Source of the DNA: Thalassotalea sp. 1_MG-2023
Lineage (GTDB): Bacteria; Pseudomonadota; Gammaproteobacteria; Enterobacterales; Alteromonadaceae
Assembly (NCBI RefSeq): GCF_030546745.1
Contig: NZ_JAUOPD010000017.1
Span: 1-64,000, forward strand
DNA length: 64,000 nt
Direction of reading: 5' to 3'
Notes under the pieces: generated by a model
The model's input: only the letters and a program-made list of their open reading frames with translations
The model's database searches: none
Told to the model about the DNA's origin: nothing
Part shown: positions 55,963 through 64,000 of the stretch, piece by piece
Layout of the letters: each line of letters begins with the position of its first letter
Position numbering within the stretch: the stretch's first letter is position 1
Program-made: the position numbers and the translations under genes

Positions 55963-56538
55963 TTAACGTAAATTTTCACATAAGTCTTTGAGGATCGCCG
56001 CAGTTGCTCCCCATATATTATGCTCGTTATACGGCATGTAATAAATTGGATGCTTGCGCATTTGTCGCTCAACGGTAATGATGATGTGGTTTCGTTGATC
56101 GACGAAGTGTTGCAAAGGTACATGAAATACTTGGGCTACTTCATTTTGGTCAATAATGTAATGCTGTGATTGTGATAATAAGGCAATGACGGGTGTTATG
56201 GTGAAGCCTGTAAGTGTTCGATATTCTGGTAGCTGTCCCAATATCGCAACAGAATCAGCGGCAAGTCCTATTTCTTCCTGTGCTTCACGCAATGCAGTGG
56301 CAATAATATTCGGGTCGTGTTCTTCTACCTTTCCGCCAGGAAAGCTAATTTGACCAGGATGATGTCTTAAATGTGAAGCTCGTTTGGTAAGTACAACGTG
56401 TAGAGCGTTATTAATTTCAACAAGCGCAACTAACACTGCTGACTCTTTTATTACCCCACCTGAATCTACAGGAGATGAAGATATAGCAGCAGTTAGCGGG
56501 TGCAGGTGAAATTTATGTAAAAACTCATATTTATTCAT
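55963..56538 (-). CDS. nudL: Nudix CoA pyrophosphatase (NudL-like)
   Basis: A 191-aa Nudix hydrolase. The Nudix box (GGKVEEH..., then REAQEEIGL, residues 68-92) fits GX5EX7REUXEEXGU. The family-specific LVALVEIN and ASHLRHHPGQISFPGG just before it mark the CoA pyrophosphatase group. It lies 42 bp downstream of pabB on the same strand, as in many gammaproteobacteria, so the two are probably co-transcribed. Confidence 0.9.
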   Translation of the reverse strand: MNKYEFLHKFHLHPLTAAISSSPVDSGGVIKESAVLVALVEINNALHVVLTKRASHLRHHPGQISFPGGKVEEHDPNIIATALREAQEEIGLAADSVAILGQLPEYRTLTGFTITPVIALLSQSQHYIIDQNEVAQVFHVPLQHFVDQRNHIIITVERQMRKHPIYYMPYNEHNIWGATAAILKDLCENLR

Positions 56539-56580
56539 AGCACAATGCTTAACGTTAGCGACATTTAGTGTTAATAAATG

Positions 56581-57981
56581 TTAAGACATTGCAGCCAAGA
56601 CAGGAAGTATTTTGTTCACTTTATCTAAGCTTTCTTGGTATTCGGCATCAACGTTAGAGTCGGCGACAACGCCACCACCTGCCCAACAATAAATTTGATT
56701 GTTAGTGCAAACTAGCGTTCTAATGGTGATACTGGTATCCATATTTCCGTTGGCAGAAATATAACCAATTGAACCGCAATAAATACTTCTTCGTTGTGGC
56801 TCAAGTTCGTCAATGATCTCCATGGCTCGTATCTTAGGAGCACCAGTAATAGAACCGCCAGGAAATGCCGCTCGCAATAAATCAATGGCGGTTTTATTTT
56901 CTTTGAGCGTTCCCTCAACGGTACTGACGAGATGATGAACCGCAGGAAAGCTTTCGATATCAAATAATTTAGGAACCACTACACTACCTGCTTCGCAGAC
57001 TTTACTCATATCGTTACGTAGCAAATCAACGATCATTAAGTTCTCTGCTTTATCTTTTTCAGATTGGCTGAGTAATGTCGCTTGCTGCTGATCGGCTTTT
57101 GGGTCGGCTAAACGAGCCATTGTTCCTTTAATCGGTTTTGTTTGCACTTTATTTTGTTTTGTTTGTATAAAGCGCTCGGGCGAAACACTTAACACTGAAA
57201 AGTTATCAAAAGTTAAGTAAGCGGAAAAGGGCGCTTGATTTGCTGCTCTTAATGCTAAATACGCCGAAAACTCATTACCTTTATAATGGCTAGAAAAGCG
57301 TTGTGTTAAATTGATTTGATAACAATCGCCTTCAGTTAAATAATGCTGAACACGGTTAAATTTCTCGGTGTATTGTGCTTTGGTAATATTATGTTGCCAC
57401 GGAGTCGTTAACGTGAAATTGGTTGGCTGACATTTAGAGTTTTGCAAATATTGTTTAATTGTATTTTCTAATTGGGCACGCTCCTCTTCTAAACATACAA
57501 GATAATATAACTGTGTTTTATTATCGAAAATGATCCCATGAGTATAAATGCCAACGGCCATTTCAGGCATATTAATATCTTTAATAGCTTGTTTTGGTAG
57601 TTGTTCAAAACTTCTTCCTAAGTCATAAGAGAAATACCCAACGGCTCCTCCAGTAAATGGAAGCTCAGAGCTTGCTATCTCGATAGATTCGAAAATTGTA
57701 GATTGTAATGTAGATAAAGCACTAAGTGGATCATCGTTAACGGCTAACGTCGTTTTTTGTTGATTTTGTTCAATAACGATTTGTTGATCATTTGCGATAA
57801 TGGTCGCGCGGGGTTGCCAGACGATAAGATCAAATTGGCTGTCAATATGACCCTTACCGGAAGAGTCCAACCACATAGCCCAAGGCTGTTTTGCAAGCGG
57901 AGTGAAAACTTCAGCAGGGGTGTAACTATGACTAAAGTGCAAAGGTTTCGCGGTGATAATTGTTTTACAATGCTGCGACAA
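56581..57981 (-). CDS. pabB: Aminodeoxychorismate synthase component I
   Basis: The 466-aa enzyme converts chorismate to 4-amino-4-deoxychorismate with ammonia from PabA, feeding folate synthesis. The chorismate-binding core has the PIKGTMAR motif (the lysine marks ADC synthase rather than anthranilate synthase) and FPGGSITGAPKIRAMEIIDELEP. First gene of pabB-nudL; divergent from fumA across about 140 bp. Confidence 0.94.
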   Translation of the reverse strand: MSQHCKTIITAKPLHFSHSYTPAEVFTPLAKQPWAMWLDSSGKGHIDSQFDLIVWQPRATIIANDQQIVIEQNQQKTTLAVNDDPLSALSTLQSTIFESIEIASSELPFTGGAVGYFSYDLGRSFEQLPKQAIKDINMPEMAVGIYTHGIIFDNKTQLYYLVCLEEERAQLENTIKQYLQNSKCQPTNFTLTTPWQHNITKAQYTEKFNRVQHYLTEGDCYQINLTQRFSSHYKGNEFSAYLALRAANQAPFSAYLTFDNFSVLSVSPERFIQTKQNKVQTKPIKGTMARLADPKADQQQATLLSQSEKDKAENLMIVDLLRNDMSKVCEAGSVVVPKLFDIESFPAVHHLVSTVEGTLKENKTAIDLLRAAFPGGSITGAPKIRAMEIIDELEPQRRSIYCGSIGYISANGNMDTSITIRTLVCTNNQIYCWAGGGVVADSNVDAEYQESLDKVNKILPVLAAMS

Positions 57982-58123
57982 TGTGAGTACCCGTTAAATA
58001 TTCAAACGCCGCTACTAGCGAGCGTGATTCAAGCAGGGTATCATATCGGCAAAAATATAACTTTCAATACTTTCGCTATAGTTATTGTAGAAAGATCACA
58101 CTGAAAATCGTTAAAGGGCAACC

Positions 58124-59659
58124 ATGGCTATTATTAAACAACAAGATATGATCGACAGCATTGCTGATGCTTTGCAATATATCTCTTATTATCATCCATT
58201 AGATTTTGTTCAAGCATTAGAGAAGGCTTATCACAAAGAAGAAAGCCAAGCTGCTAAAGATGCTATTGCACAAATACTCATTAATTCGCGTATGTCAGCA
58301 CATGGTAAACGTCCTATTTGTCAAGATACGGGTATTGTTACTTGTTTTGTAAATATCGGTATGGACGTGCAATGGGACAAAACCGATATGACCATTCAGC
58401 AAATGGTCGATGAAGGAACACGTCGTGCGTACTTGAACCCTGATAATCCTTTAAGGGCGTCAATTGTTGCTGATCCAGCAGGCGCTCGTAAGAACACTAA
58501 AGATAATACGCCATCTGTTGTTCATATTAACATGGTTGCTGGTAATGAAGTTGAAGTGATGATTGCAGCGAAAGGCGGCGGTAGTGAAAATAAAACTAAA
58601 ATGGCTATGTTAAACCCAAGCGATTCTATCGCTGACTGGGTTGTTAAAACATTACCTACCATGGGGGCTGGTTGGTGTCCTCCTGGCATGATCGGTATTG
58701 GCGTGGGTGGAACAGCTGAGAAAGCCGGGGTACTTGCAAAAGAAAGTTTAATGGATCCGGTAAACATTCAAGACTTAATTGATCGTGGTCCAGAAAATGC
58801 CGAAGAAGCATTACGTTTAGAAATTTATGAACGTGTTAATAAACTTGGTATTGGTGCTCAAGGCTTAGGCGGTTTAACAACGGTTGTTGATGTTAAAATT
58901 AACTCTGTACCAACGCATGCTGCATCTAAACCTGTGGTGATGATCCCAAATTGTGCTGCCACACGACACGTACATTTTCATCTAGACGGTAGCGGGCCTG
59001 CTAATTTAACACCACCTAAATTAGAAGAGTGGCCTGAAATTACATGGGAAGTGGGTGAAAATGTTCGCCGAGTAAATGTTAATGGGTTAACTAAAGCCGA
59101 TATCGCAGAATGGAAAACTGGCGAAACCGTATTACTGTCAGGTAAAATTTTGACGGGTCGCGATGCGGCACATAAAAAAATTCAAGAGTTATTAGCCTCT
59201 GGCGAAGGTTTACCTGCGGGGGTCGATTTCACGAACAAATTTATCTATTACGTTGGTCCTGTTGATGCTATCGGTGATGAGGCGGTTGGCCCTGCTGGTC
59301 CAACAACGGCAACACGTATGGATAAGTTTACCGAAATGATGTTAGCTGATACTGGCTTATTGGGCACTATTGGTAAAGCTGAGCGTGGCCCTGCAACGGT
59401 AGAAAGCATAAAACAGCATAAGTCGGTTTATTTAATGGCTGTTGGCGGTGCGGCATATTTAGTGTCAAAAGCCATCAAAAAAGCACGGGTCGTTGCTTTT
59501 GAAGAATTAGGAATGGAAGCTATCTATGAATTTGACGTTGAAGATATGCCGGTTACGGTTGCGGTAGACTCTACCGGAGAATCAGCTCATGTTACTGGCC
59601 CTGCCATTTGGCAAGCCAAAATTGAAGAGCTTGATGACGCATTAACACCGAAGACATAA
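58124..59659 (+). CDS. fumA: Fumarate hydratase class I
   Basis: This iron-sulfur enzyme interconverts fumarate and malate in the TCA cycle. In the 511-aa protein the three [4Fe-4S] cysteines are visible as Cys66 (RPICQDTG), Cys185 (GWCPPGMIG) and Cys277 (NCAATRH). The C-terminal beta domain contains AGPTTATRMDKFT. RBS AGGGCAA. Monocistronic, with a terminator. Class I enzymes are oxygen labile, like the SdaA nearby. fumA versus fumB cannot be told apart. Confidence 0.95.
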   Translation: MAIIKQQDMIDSIADALQYISYYHPLDFVQALEKAYHKEESQAAKDAIAQILINSRMSAHGKRPICQDTGIVTCFVNIGMDVQWDKTDMTIQQMVDEGTRRAYLNPDNPLRASIVADPAGARKNTKDNTPSVVHINMVAGNEVEVMIAAKGGGSENKTKMAMLNPSDSIADWVVKTLPTMGAGWCPPGMIGIGVGGTAEKAGVLAKESLMDPVNIQDLIDRGPENAEEALRLEIYERVNKLGIGAQGLGGLTTVVDVKINSVPTHAASKPVVMIPNCAATRHVHFHLDGSGPANLTPPKLEEWPEITWEVGENVRRVNVNGLTKADIAEWKTGETVLLSGKILTGRDAAHKKIQELLASGEGLPAGVDFTNKFIYYVGPVDAIGDEAVGPAGPTTATRMDKFTEMMLADTGLLGTIGKAERGPATVESIKQHKSVYLMAVGGAAYLVSKAIKKARVVAFEELGMEAIYEFDVEDMPVTVAVDSTGESAHVTGPAIWQAKIEELDDALTPKT

Positions 59660-59683
59660 ACATTTCTTTATTTTAGATGATGG

Positions 59684-59715
59684 AAAAGCGGCACGTGCAA
59701 CGGCCGCTTTTTTTA
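59684..59715 (+). terminator. Terminator after fumA
   Basis: A 9-bp stem AAAAGCGGC/GCCGCTTTT with a 10-base loop and T run. Confidence 0.85.
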
Positions 59716-59780
59716 TTGGTTGGCATTACTGTTTTGTTGTGCTTAAATAACTGTTAATATTTACAGTGTTTATTGGTGTT

Positions 59781-61127
59781 ATGTTAACATTTATTCTCGA
59801 TTTTTTTCAGCAACTTTCCACATATCAACTGCTTTTTAGTTTTTCTTGTTTATTCGTGTCTTTATTGATCGGTATTATACTTGGCAAAATAAGCGGTAAA
59901 GCAAGCCGCGAGCAATTAAAAACGCTTTTGCAGCAGCACATGCAATTGCTTCAGCAGCAACAACAACAACTATTTTCTGAGCATAAATTAGCGCAACATC
60001 AACTGTTTTCCGAACAAGCAACATTACAGCAACAACAGGCGCGTGATGATGCGCATATGCTGCAATCTATGTTGCATAAACACCAACAAGACTTTGCTAA
60101 AACACAAACGGTTGCCCTTGAGCAATTACTAGATGTTATTGCAAAACATAATCAATCAAATCGTGAAGAACAAGCCAAATCATTAACGATTGCTAGTGAT
60201 AAAATAGCGAACAAAGTGTCTGAGTTAACTGGTGCAACAGATAATCGTTTAAAAGAAATTAGTGAACAGGTTGAAAAACGCCTTGCTGACGGCTTTGAAA
60301 AAACCAGTAAAACGTTTAGCGATATTGTTAAGCGTTTAGCATTAATAGATGATGCACAGAAAAAAATAACTGAATTATCCAGCAACGTAGTATCACTGCA
60401 AGAGGTCTTGTCTGATAAGCGTTCTCGTGGTGCTTTTGGTGAAGTACAGCTTAGTGCGTTAATTCGTAATGTTCTACCAGAACAACATTTTAGCCTACAA
60501 CATACCTTGTCTAATAATCGAGTGGCTGATTGTATTTTATGGCTACCAGAACCAACAGGTAACGTTGTTATTGATGCTAAGTTCCCATTAGAAAACTACA
60601 AAGTGATGACTGACATACATCACAGCGACTTGACACGTAAAGCGGCAGAAAGGCAATTTAAAACGGATATTAAAAAACATATTAATGACATAAGCACTAA
60701 GTACTTAATCGATGGAGAAACAGCAGATGGCGCGATTATGTTCATTCCAGCTGAAGCTATATTTGCTGAAATACATCGTCATTTCCCTGACTTAGTGGAG
60801 CATGCGAACAATCAAAGGGTTTGGTTAACCTCGCCAACTACGCTAATGGCAGTGTTAACTACAGCAAGAGCGGTACTTAAAGATGAAGCTACACGAGAAC
60901 AAGTGCATATTATTAAGGCACATTTAGGTGAACTATCTGCTGATTTCTCACGATTTAAACTGCGCTTTAATAATCTAGCTCGGCATATTGATCAAGCGTC
61001 AGTTGATGTTAAACAAATTCATACCTCGGCAGATAAAATATCTGCTCGATTCGACAAGATAGAGCAAGTAGACTTATCCCAAGAAGATAAATTAAAAGCA
61101 CAGTTGCTTCATGAAAAAACCAGTTGA
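59781..61127 (+). CDS. rmuC: DNA recombination protein RmuC
   Basis: The protein (448 aa from the ATG at 59781; a GTG at 59766 would add 5 residues) has an N-terminal membrane helix (about 12-38), a long glutamine-rich coiled coil (to about 200) and a PD-(D/E)XK-like nuclease domain. The core includes SDKRSRGAFGEVQLSALIRNVLP and VVIDAKFPLENY, the latter carrying the D...K catalytic pattern. RmuC limits certain inversions and has been linked to genome maintenance. The start is uncertain because no strong RBS is visible. Confidence 0.9.
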   Translation: MLTFILDFFQQLSTYQLLFSFSCLFVSLLIGIILGKISGKASREQLKTLLQQHMQLLQQQQQQLFSEHKLAQHQLFSEQATLQQQQARDDAHMLQSMLHKHQQDFAKTQTVALEQLLDVIAKHNQSNREEQAKSLTIASDKIANKVSELTGATDNRLKEISEQVEKRLADGFEKTSKTFSDIVKRLALIDDAQKKITELSSNVVSLQEVLSDKRSRGAFGEVQLSALIRNVLPEQHFSLQHTLSNNRVADCILWLPEPTGNVVIDAKFPLENYKVMTDIHHSDLTRKAAERQFKTDIKKHINDISTKYLIDGETADGAIMFIPAEAIFAEIHRHFPDLVEHANNQRVWLTSPTTLMAVLTTARAVLKDEATREQVHIIKAHLGELSADFSRFKLRFNNLARHIDQASVDVKQIHTSADKISARFDKIEQVDLSQEDKLKAQLLHEKTS

Positions 61128-61234
61128 TTGCCGCTTATATCACACCATACAATAGCGTTTACGGTTGTCACCTTGTCTAAAGGTGCAATGAAATAAAAAA
61201 TATGTCGAAAAATAACAATGATAGGGCTGTATAG

Positions 61235-62425
61235 TTGTTTCAAAAATTTGAAGGTATAAAAACCACATTGTGGACAGGGCTAGCAGTCAGCTTATTATTT
61301 GTTGTTGCTTGTTATAGTCAATCGTATTGGTTGAGTAAAATAAATCTAATTGAACAGATTGTCTTAGGGTTATTTGCTGTTGGTATCATTTTTACTGCAC
61401 AATTTAGTAGAAGCCGATATACCTTACTGATCATTAGTTTACTTAGCTTTTATTTACTCTTTCAACAACAACTGGTCAGTGGTGACTGGTTTATTCAGCA
61501 TCAAAAGTGGATATTTTTATCTGCGATGTTCATTCTTAGTTTTTTAGTTAATGTGAAAGATCGTAGCTTGATTTCTGTACATGGTGCATTGCGTTTTGCT
61601 GCTATTTTTTCTTGTATTCTTTTGGCAAAAGGTTGGTTGATATTGGGTGAATATTTAACAGCACAAACTTTACTACTTGGCTGGCCTGCACAACTTAGCG
61701 CGAATATAACCATTACTCTTCCATTGCTGCTTTCCTGTAGCTATATATTGTTTCAATCGTTGCGTTACCCTAGCTTATTAATCGCTTCTTTACTCACAAG
61801 TTTACTGGTGGCGAGTCTAGCGTATTATCAACAATTAACCTTACCTTTAAGTGCAATGCTAACACTGTTGTTAGTGCACTATATTGTGGTGGTGGTTATT
61901 GATTCATATTATCTTGCCTATCGTGATGAACTCACAACTATTCCATCACGAAGAGCGTTAAATCAGTACGCATTATCCTTAGGACGACGCTACTGTGTTG
62001 CAATGGTAGACATTGATCATTTTAAGAAATTTAATGACAGTTACGGTCATGATATTGGCGATCAGGTGTTAAAGCTAGTAGCAGCAAAACTAGCGACGGT
62101 AGCTGAAGGCGGTAAAGCGTTTAGATATGGTGGTGAAGAATTCACCCTAATATTTCCTCGAAAGACGATTGAAGGTGCGACGCCTGAACTTGAACGCATT
62201 CGTCAATTAATTGCTGATTATAAAATCATCATTAGGCATCCAGTAAGAAAGAATAAAAAAGCACGTGGCAGTAAGCCAACAGAGCAAACTAAAACTGTGA
62301 GTGTAACAGTTTCTATGGGAGTTTCTGCCCGAGAAGATAAGCAAAGCTTTGAACAAGTCGTGAAGGTAGCAGATCAAGCGCTTTATCGCGCTAAGAAAAA
62401 AGGCAGAAACAACGTTAGTCGGTAG
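61235..62425 (+). CDS. Membrane-bound diguanylate cyclase (GGDEF)
   Basis: The 396-aa protein has seven or so N-terminal membrane helices (about 12-225) and a C-terminal GGDEF domain (about 230-395) with an active-site YGGEEF, VDIDHFKKFNDSYGHDIGD and a closing MGVSA/ADQALYRAKKKGRN. It should make c-di-GMP. The allosteric RxxD I-site is not present at its usual place before GGEEF. A basic insertion (RKNKKARGSK) precedes the last strands. The start is a TTG at 61235 with AGGG upstream, so the N-terminus is less certain. Confidence 0.88.
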   Translation: MFQKFEGIKTTLWTGLAVSLLFVVACYSQSYWLSKINLIEQIVLGLFAVGIIFTAQFSRSRYTLLIISLLSFYLLFQQQLVSGDWFIQHQKWIFLSAMFILSFLVNVKDRSLISVHGALRFAAIFSCILLAKGWLILGEYLTAQTLLLGWPAQLSANITITLPLLLSCSYILFQSLRYPSLLIASLLTSLLVASLAYYQQLTLPLSAMLTLLLVHYIVVVVIDSYYLAYRDELTTIPSRRALNQYALSLGRRYCVAMVDIDHFKKFNDSYGHDIGDQVLKLVAAKLATVAEGGKAFRYGGEEFTLIFPRKTIEGATPELERIRQLIADYKIIIRHPVRKNKKARGSKPTEQTKTVSVTVSMGVSAREDKQSFEQVVKVADQALYRAKKKGRNNVSR

Positions 62426-62454
62426 TTGTGTTTCTAACAAGTTGATCAAACAAA

Positions 62455-62493
62455 TAAAAAAGCCTTACACATTATTATACTATGAGTAAGGCT
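62455..62493 (-). terminator. Terminator of the NSS transporter gene
   Basis: On the minus strand, AGCCTTAC pairs with GTAAGGCT, followed by a T run (the A run at 62455-62460 on the plus strand). It may also stop the convergent cyclase transcript. Confidence 0.75.
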
Positions 62494-62526
62494 GTTCATA
62501 CTTTTATTCACGTTAATAAATGATTA

Positions 62527-63864
62527 TTAATTTAAAATTGCCACGTTGACAAACACTACGGTTAATAACAATGGGCAGACAAAACGCAAATAATTACCCC
62601 AATGACGTAGCCAAGGTCGATTTTGTTGTAGGTCACTATCACGAAGCTTATTGCCTCTTTTCCATAACCAGCCAACAACGATAAAGTAAAATAGGCAGCT
62701 AAGTGGTTGTAAAATAGTGGTGAGTACTCTTATAAACGCTCCAAAAAGTACGTCAAAAAAAGCGATTAACAGCATAGAGAAAAATAACACTGTCGCCGAT
62801 ACTAACCAAGTCGCTTTTTGTCGAGAAACCTTTTTATCTTCCATTAAAAAGGCAACGGGTACTTCAGTAGATGAAATGGTTGAAGTTAATGCTGCAATTG
62901 ATAACAACAAAAAGAAGCCTGCAGCAACAATAAGACCGATAGAACCCATTGAAGAAAATAGCTCAGGTAGAATATGGAAAATCAATTGGCCTTCACCAAT
63001 AAGTTCATTACCTTGAAACACTTGCTGACCAGCATGTTGTGCAACAAATAGCGCAGGAATTATCAGTAAACCGGCTAAAAAGGCAATGCCGGTGTCTAAT
63101 GCGGTAATAGATAATACCAATTTGCCTAAGTCTTTATCTTTCTGCATGTATGATCCGTAAACCATCATTCCGCCAACACCTATTGATAAAGAAAAGAACG
63201 CTTGTCCCATAGCAGAAACCACTAATGTGGGATTGGTGATTTGACTAAAGTCAGGGATCAAATACACTTTTAATCCTTCCATTGCTCCGGGTTGCTGTAA
63301 TATATAGACAATTAAGCCGAATAACATGATCAATAAAATCGGCATTAATCGAGTAGACCACTTTTCAATACCAGCATTCACACCTTGATGAACAATAGCG
63401 GCTCCTAATAAGATAAAAATAGGAGTAAATAATATGTTTCGTTCAGTACTTGAGGTGGCTAGCCATTGTGAAATATTGGTTAGACCGATAAGCTCAGATA
63501 TTGCTGACAACGCATGAGAAAGCATCCAGCCGGCAACAATAGTATAAAAGCTCAACATCATGATAGCGCCGCATAGCCCAATGATGCCTGCTTTACGCCC
63601 TAGCCCTTCTGAAACTCCTTTGCAGGCGTCTCCTAATGCGGATACTGGATTTTTTTGCGCTTGATTACCAATGTAAACTTCTGCATATAAAGCGGGCAAA
63701 GCTAACAATATTGTGACGACTAAATAAACAAATAGAAAGGCACCGCCACCGTTATTAGCCGCGTTCGTTGGAAAACCCCAAATATTACCAAGGCCAATGG
63801 CAGAGCCGGCAGCAGCCAATACAAAACCAATGCGTGAATGAAAAGAGTCCCTGAGTTGTGTCAT
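62527..63864 (-). CDS. Sodium-dependent transporter, neurotransmitter:sodium symporter (NSS) family
   Basis: The 445-aa LeuT-fold inner-membrane transporter has about 12 helices. The opening MTQLRDSFHSRIGFVLAAAGSAIGLGNIWGFP is the family signature; the unwound TM1 (GSAIGLGNIW) coordinates sodium. The ATG at 63864 is chosen because family members start MT-x-LRDSF; the frame is open to an ATG at 63915, and neither has a good RBS. The substrate is probably an amino acid. Last gene before the window edge. Confidence 0.9.
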   Translation of the reverse strand: MTQLRDSFHSRIGFVLAAAGSAIGLGNIWGFPTNAANNGGGAFLFVYLVVTILLALPALYAEVYIGNQAQKNPVSALGDACKGVSEGLGRKAGIIGLCGAIMMLSFYTIVAGWMLSHALSAISELIGLTNISQWLATSSTERNILFTPIFILLGAAIVHQGVNAGIEKWSTRLMPILLIMLFGLIVYILQQPGAMEGLKVYLIPDFSQITNPTLVVSAMGQAFFSLSIGVGGMMVYGSYMQKDKDLGKLVLSITALDTGIAFLAGLLIIPALFVAQHAGQQVFQGNELIGEGQLIFHILPELFSSMGSIGLIVAAGFFLLLSIAALTSTISSTEVPVAFLMEDKKVSRQKATWLVSATVLFFSMLLIAFFDVLFGAFIRVLTTILQPLSCLFYFIVVGWLWKRGNKLRDSDLQQNRPWLRHWGNYLRFVCPLLLTVVFVNVAILN

Positions 63865-64000
63865 ATAGTGTTGCGCTATTATTTTTATTTCAGCCGAGCT
63901 TACCGAGTTCACCATAAATAGGAAAGTAATTTTAATGATTTCTTAACATTTCTTTCCTTGTTGGTGTAAATATATTCAGCCTAGTATTGAATTAAAAATG

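Overview
The window is a chromosomal core region of an AT-rich marine gammaproteobacterium. Gene content and order point to the Alteromonadales, most likely the Colwelliaceae (Colwellia/Thalassotalea-like). The supporting features are the fimV-truA-accD-folC-dedD-cvpA-purF block, the tig-clpP-clpX-lon-hupB-ppiD proteostasis block, a psp/sap block with ycjXF, a TtpC-type second TonB system, and protein sequences closest in style to Colwellia and Shewanella. The genus is inferred from family resemblance; no search was run. There is no prophage, transposase, CRISPR array or defence island. The interest lies in regulatory and repeat structure between ordinary genes.

Layout. 1-7.4 kb: the 3' end of fimV with in-frame 108-bp repeats, then truA, then a tight accD-folC-dedD-cvpA-purF operon (fatty acid, folate and purine synthesis). 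7.4-10 kb: minus-strand accessory genes, namely a Yip1-family membrane protein, a 92-aa conserved unknown and a secreted haem-motif/beta-propeller protein. 10.2-14.7 kb: miaE, lpxH, ppiB, cysS and folD. 14.9-15.8 kb: a Pro-Arg-His-Pro tRNA operon with a clear promoter, followed by hairpin-rich repeats fused to copies of the tRNA-Pro 3' end. 16.3-25 kb: tig, clpP, clpX, lon (sigma-32 promoter), hupB and ppiD.

25-35.7 kb: sapABCDF and pspF on the minus strand, divergent from pspABC and followed by ycjX-ycjF; together these handle envelope stress and peptide uptake. 36-39.6 kb: phhA-phhB, tyrR and maiA, with a TyrR box in front of phhA and a consensus TyrR box in front of tyrR. 39.7-42.8 kb: a DUF3014 protein, the SRP RNA gene ffs, a ComFB-family protein, priC and a TSUP permease. 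43.5-48.5 kb: a six-gene TonB2-like energy-transduction operon (DUF3450, TtpC-like ExbB, ExbB, ExbD, TonB, TPR protein), preceded by two palindromes spaced 21 bp apart over a promoter.

48.6-52.3 kb: an unannotated-looking 40-aa membrane peptide gene with an FNR-like site, a stand-alone receiver protein, apt, dnaX (with a full programmed -1 frameshift cassette) and ybaB. 52.4-64 kb: an unknown membrane coiled-coil protein, cysB, sdaA, a Nudix CoA pyrophosphatase, pabB, class I fumarase, rmuC, a membrane diguanylate cyclase and an Na+-dependent (NSS) transporter.

The strongest second-look items are the hairpin/tRNA-Pro mosaic with a compensatory base change (15.4-15.8 kb), the dnaX frameshift cassette (51.38-51.42 kb), the palindrome pair before the TonB2 operon, the clpP promoter overlapping a terminator stem, and the small membrane peptide with its FNR-like site.
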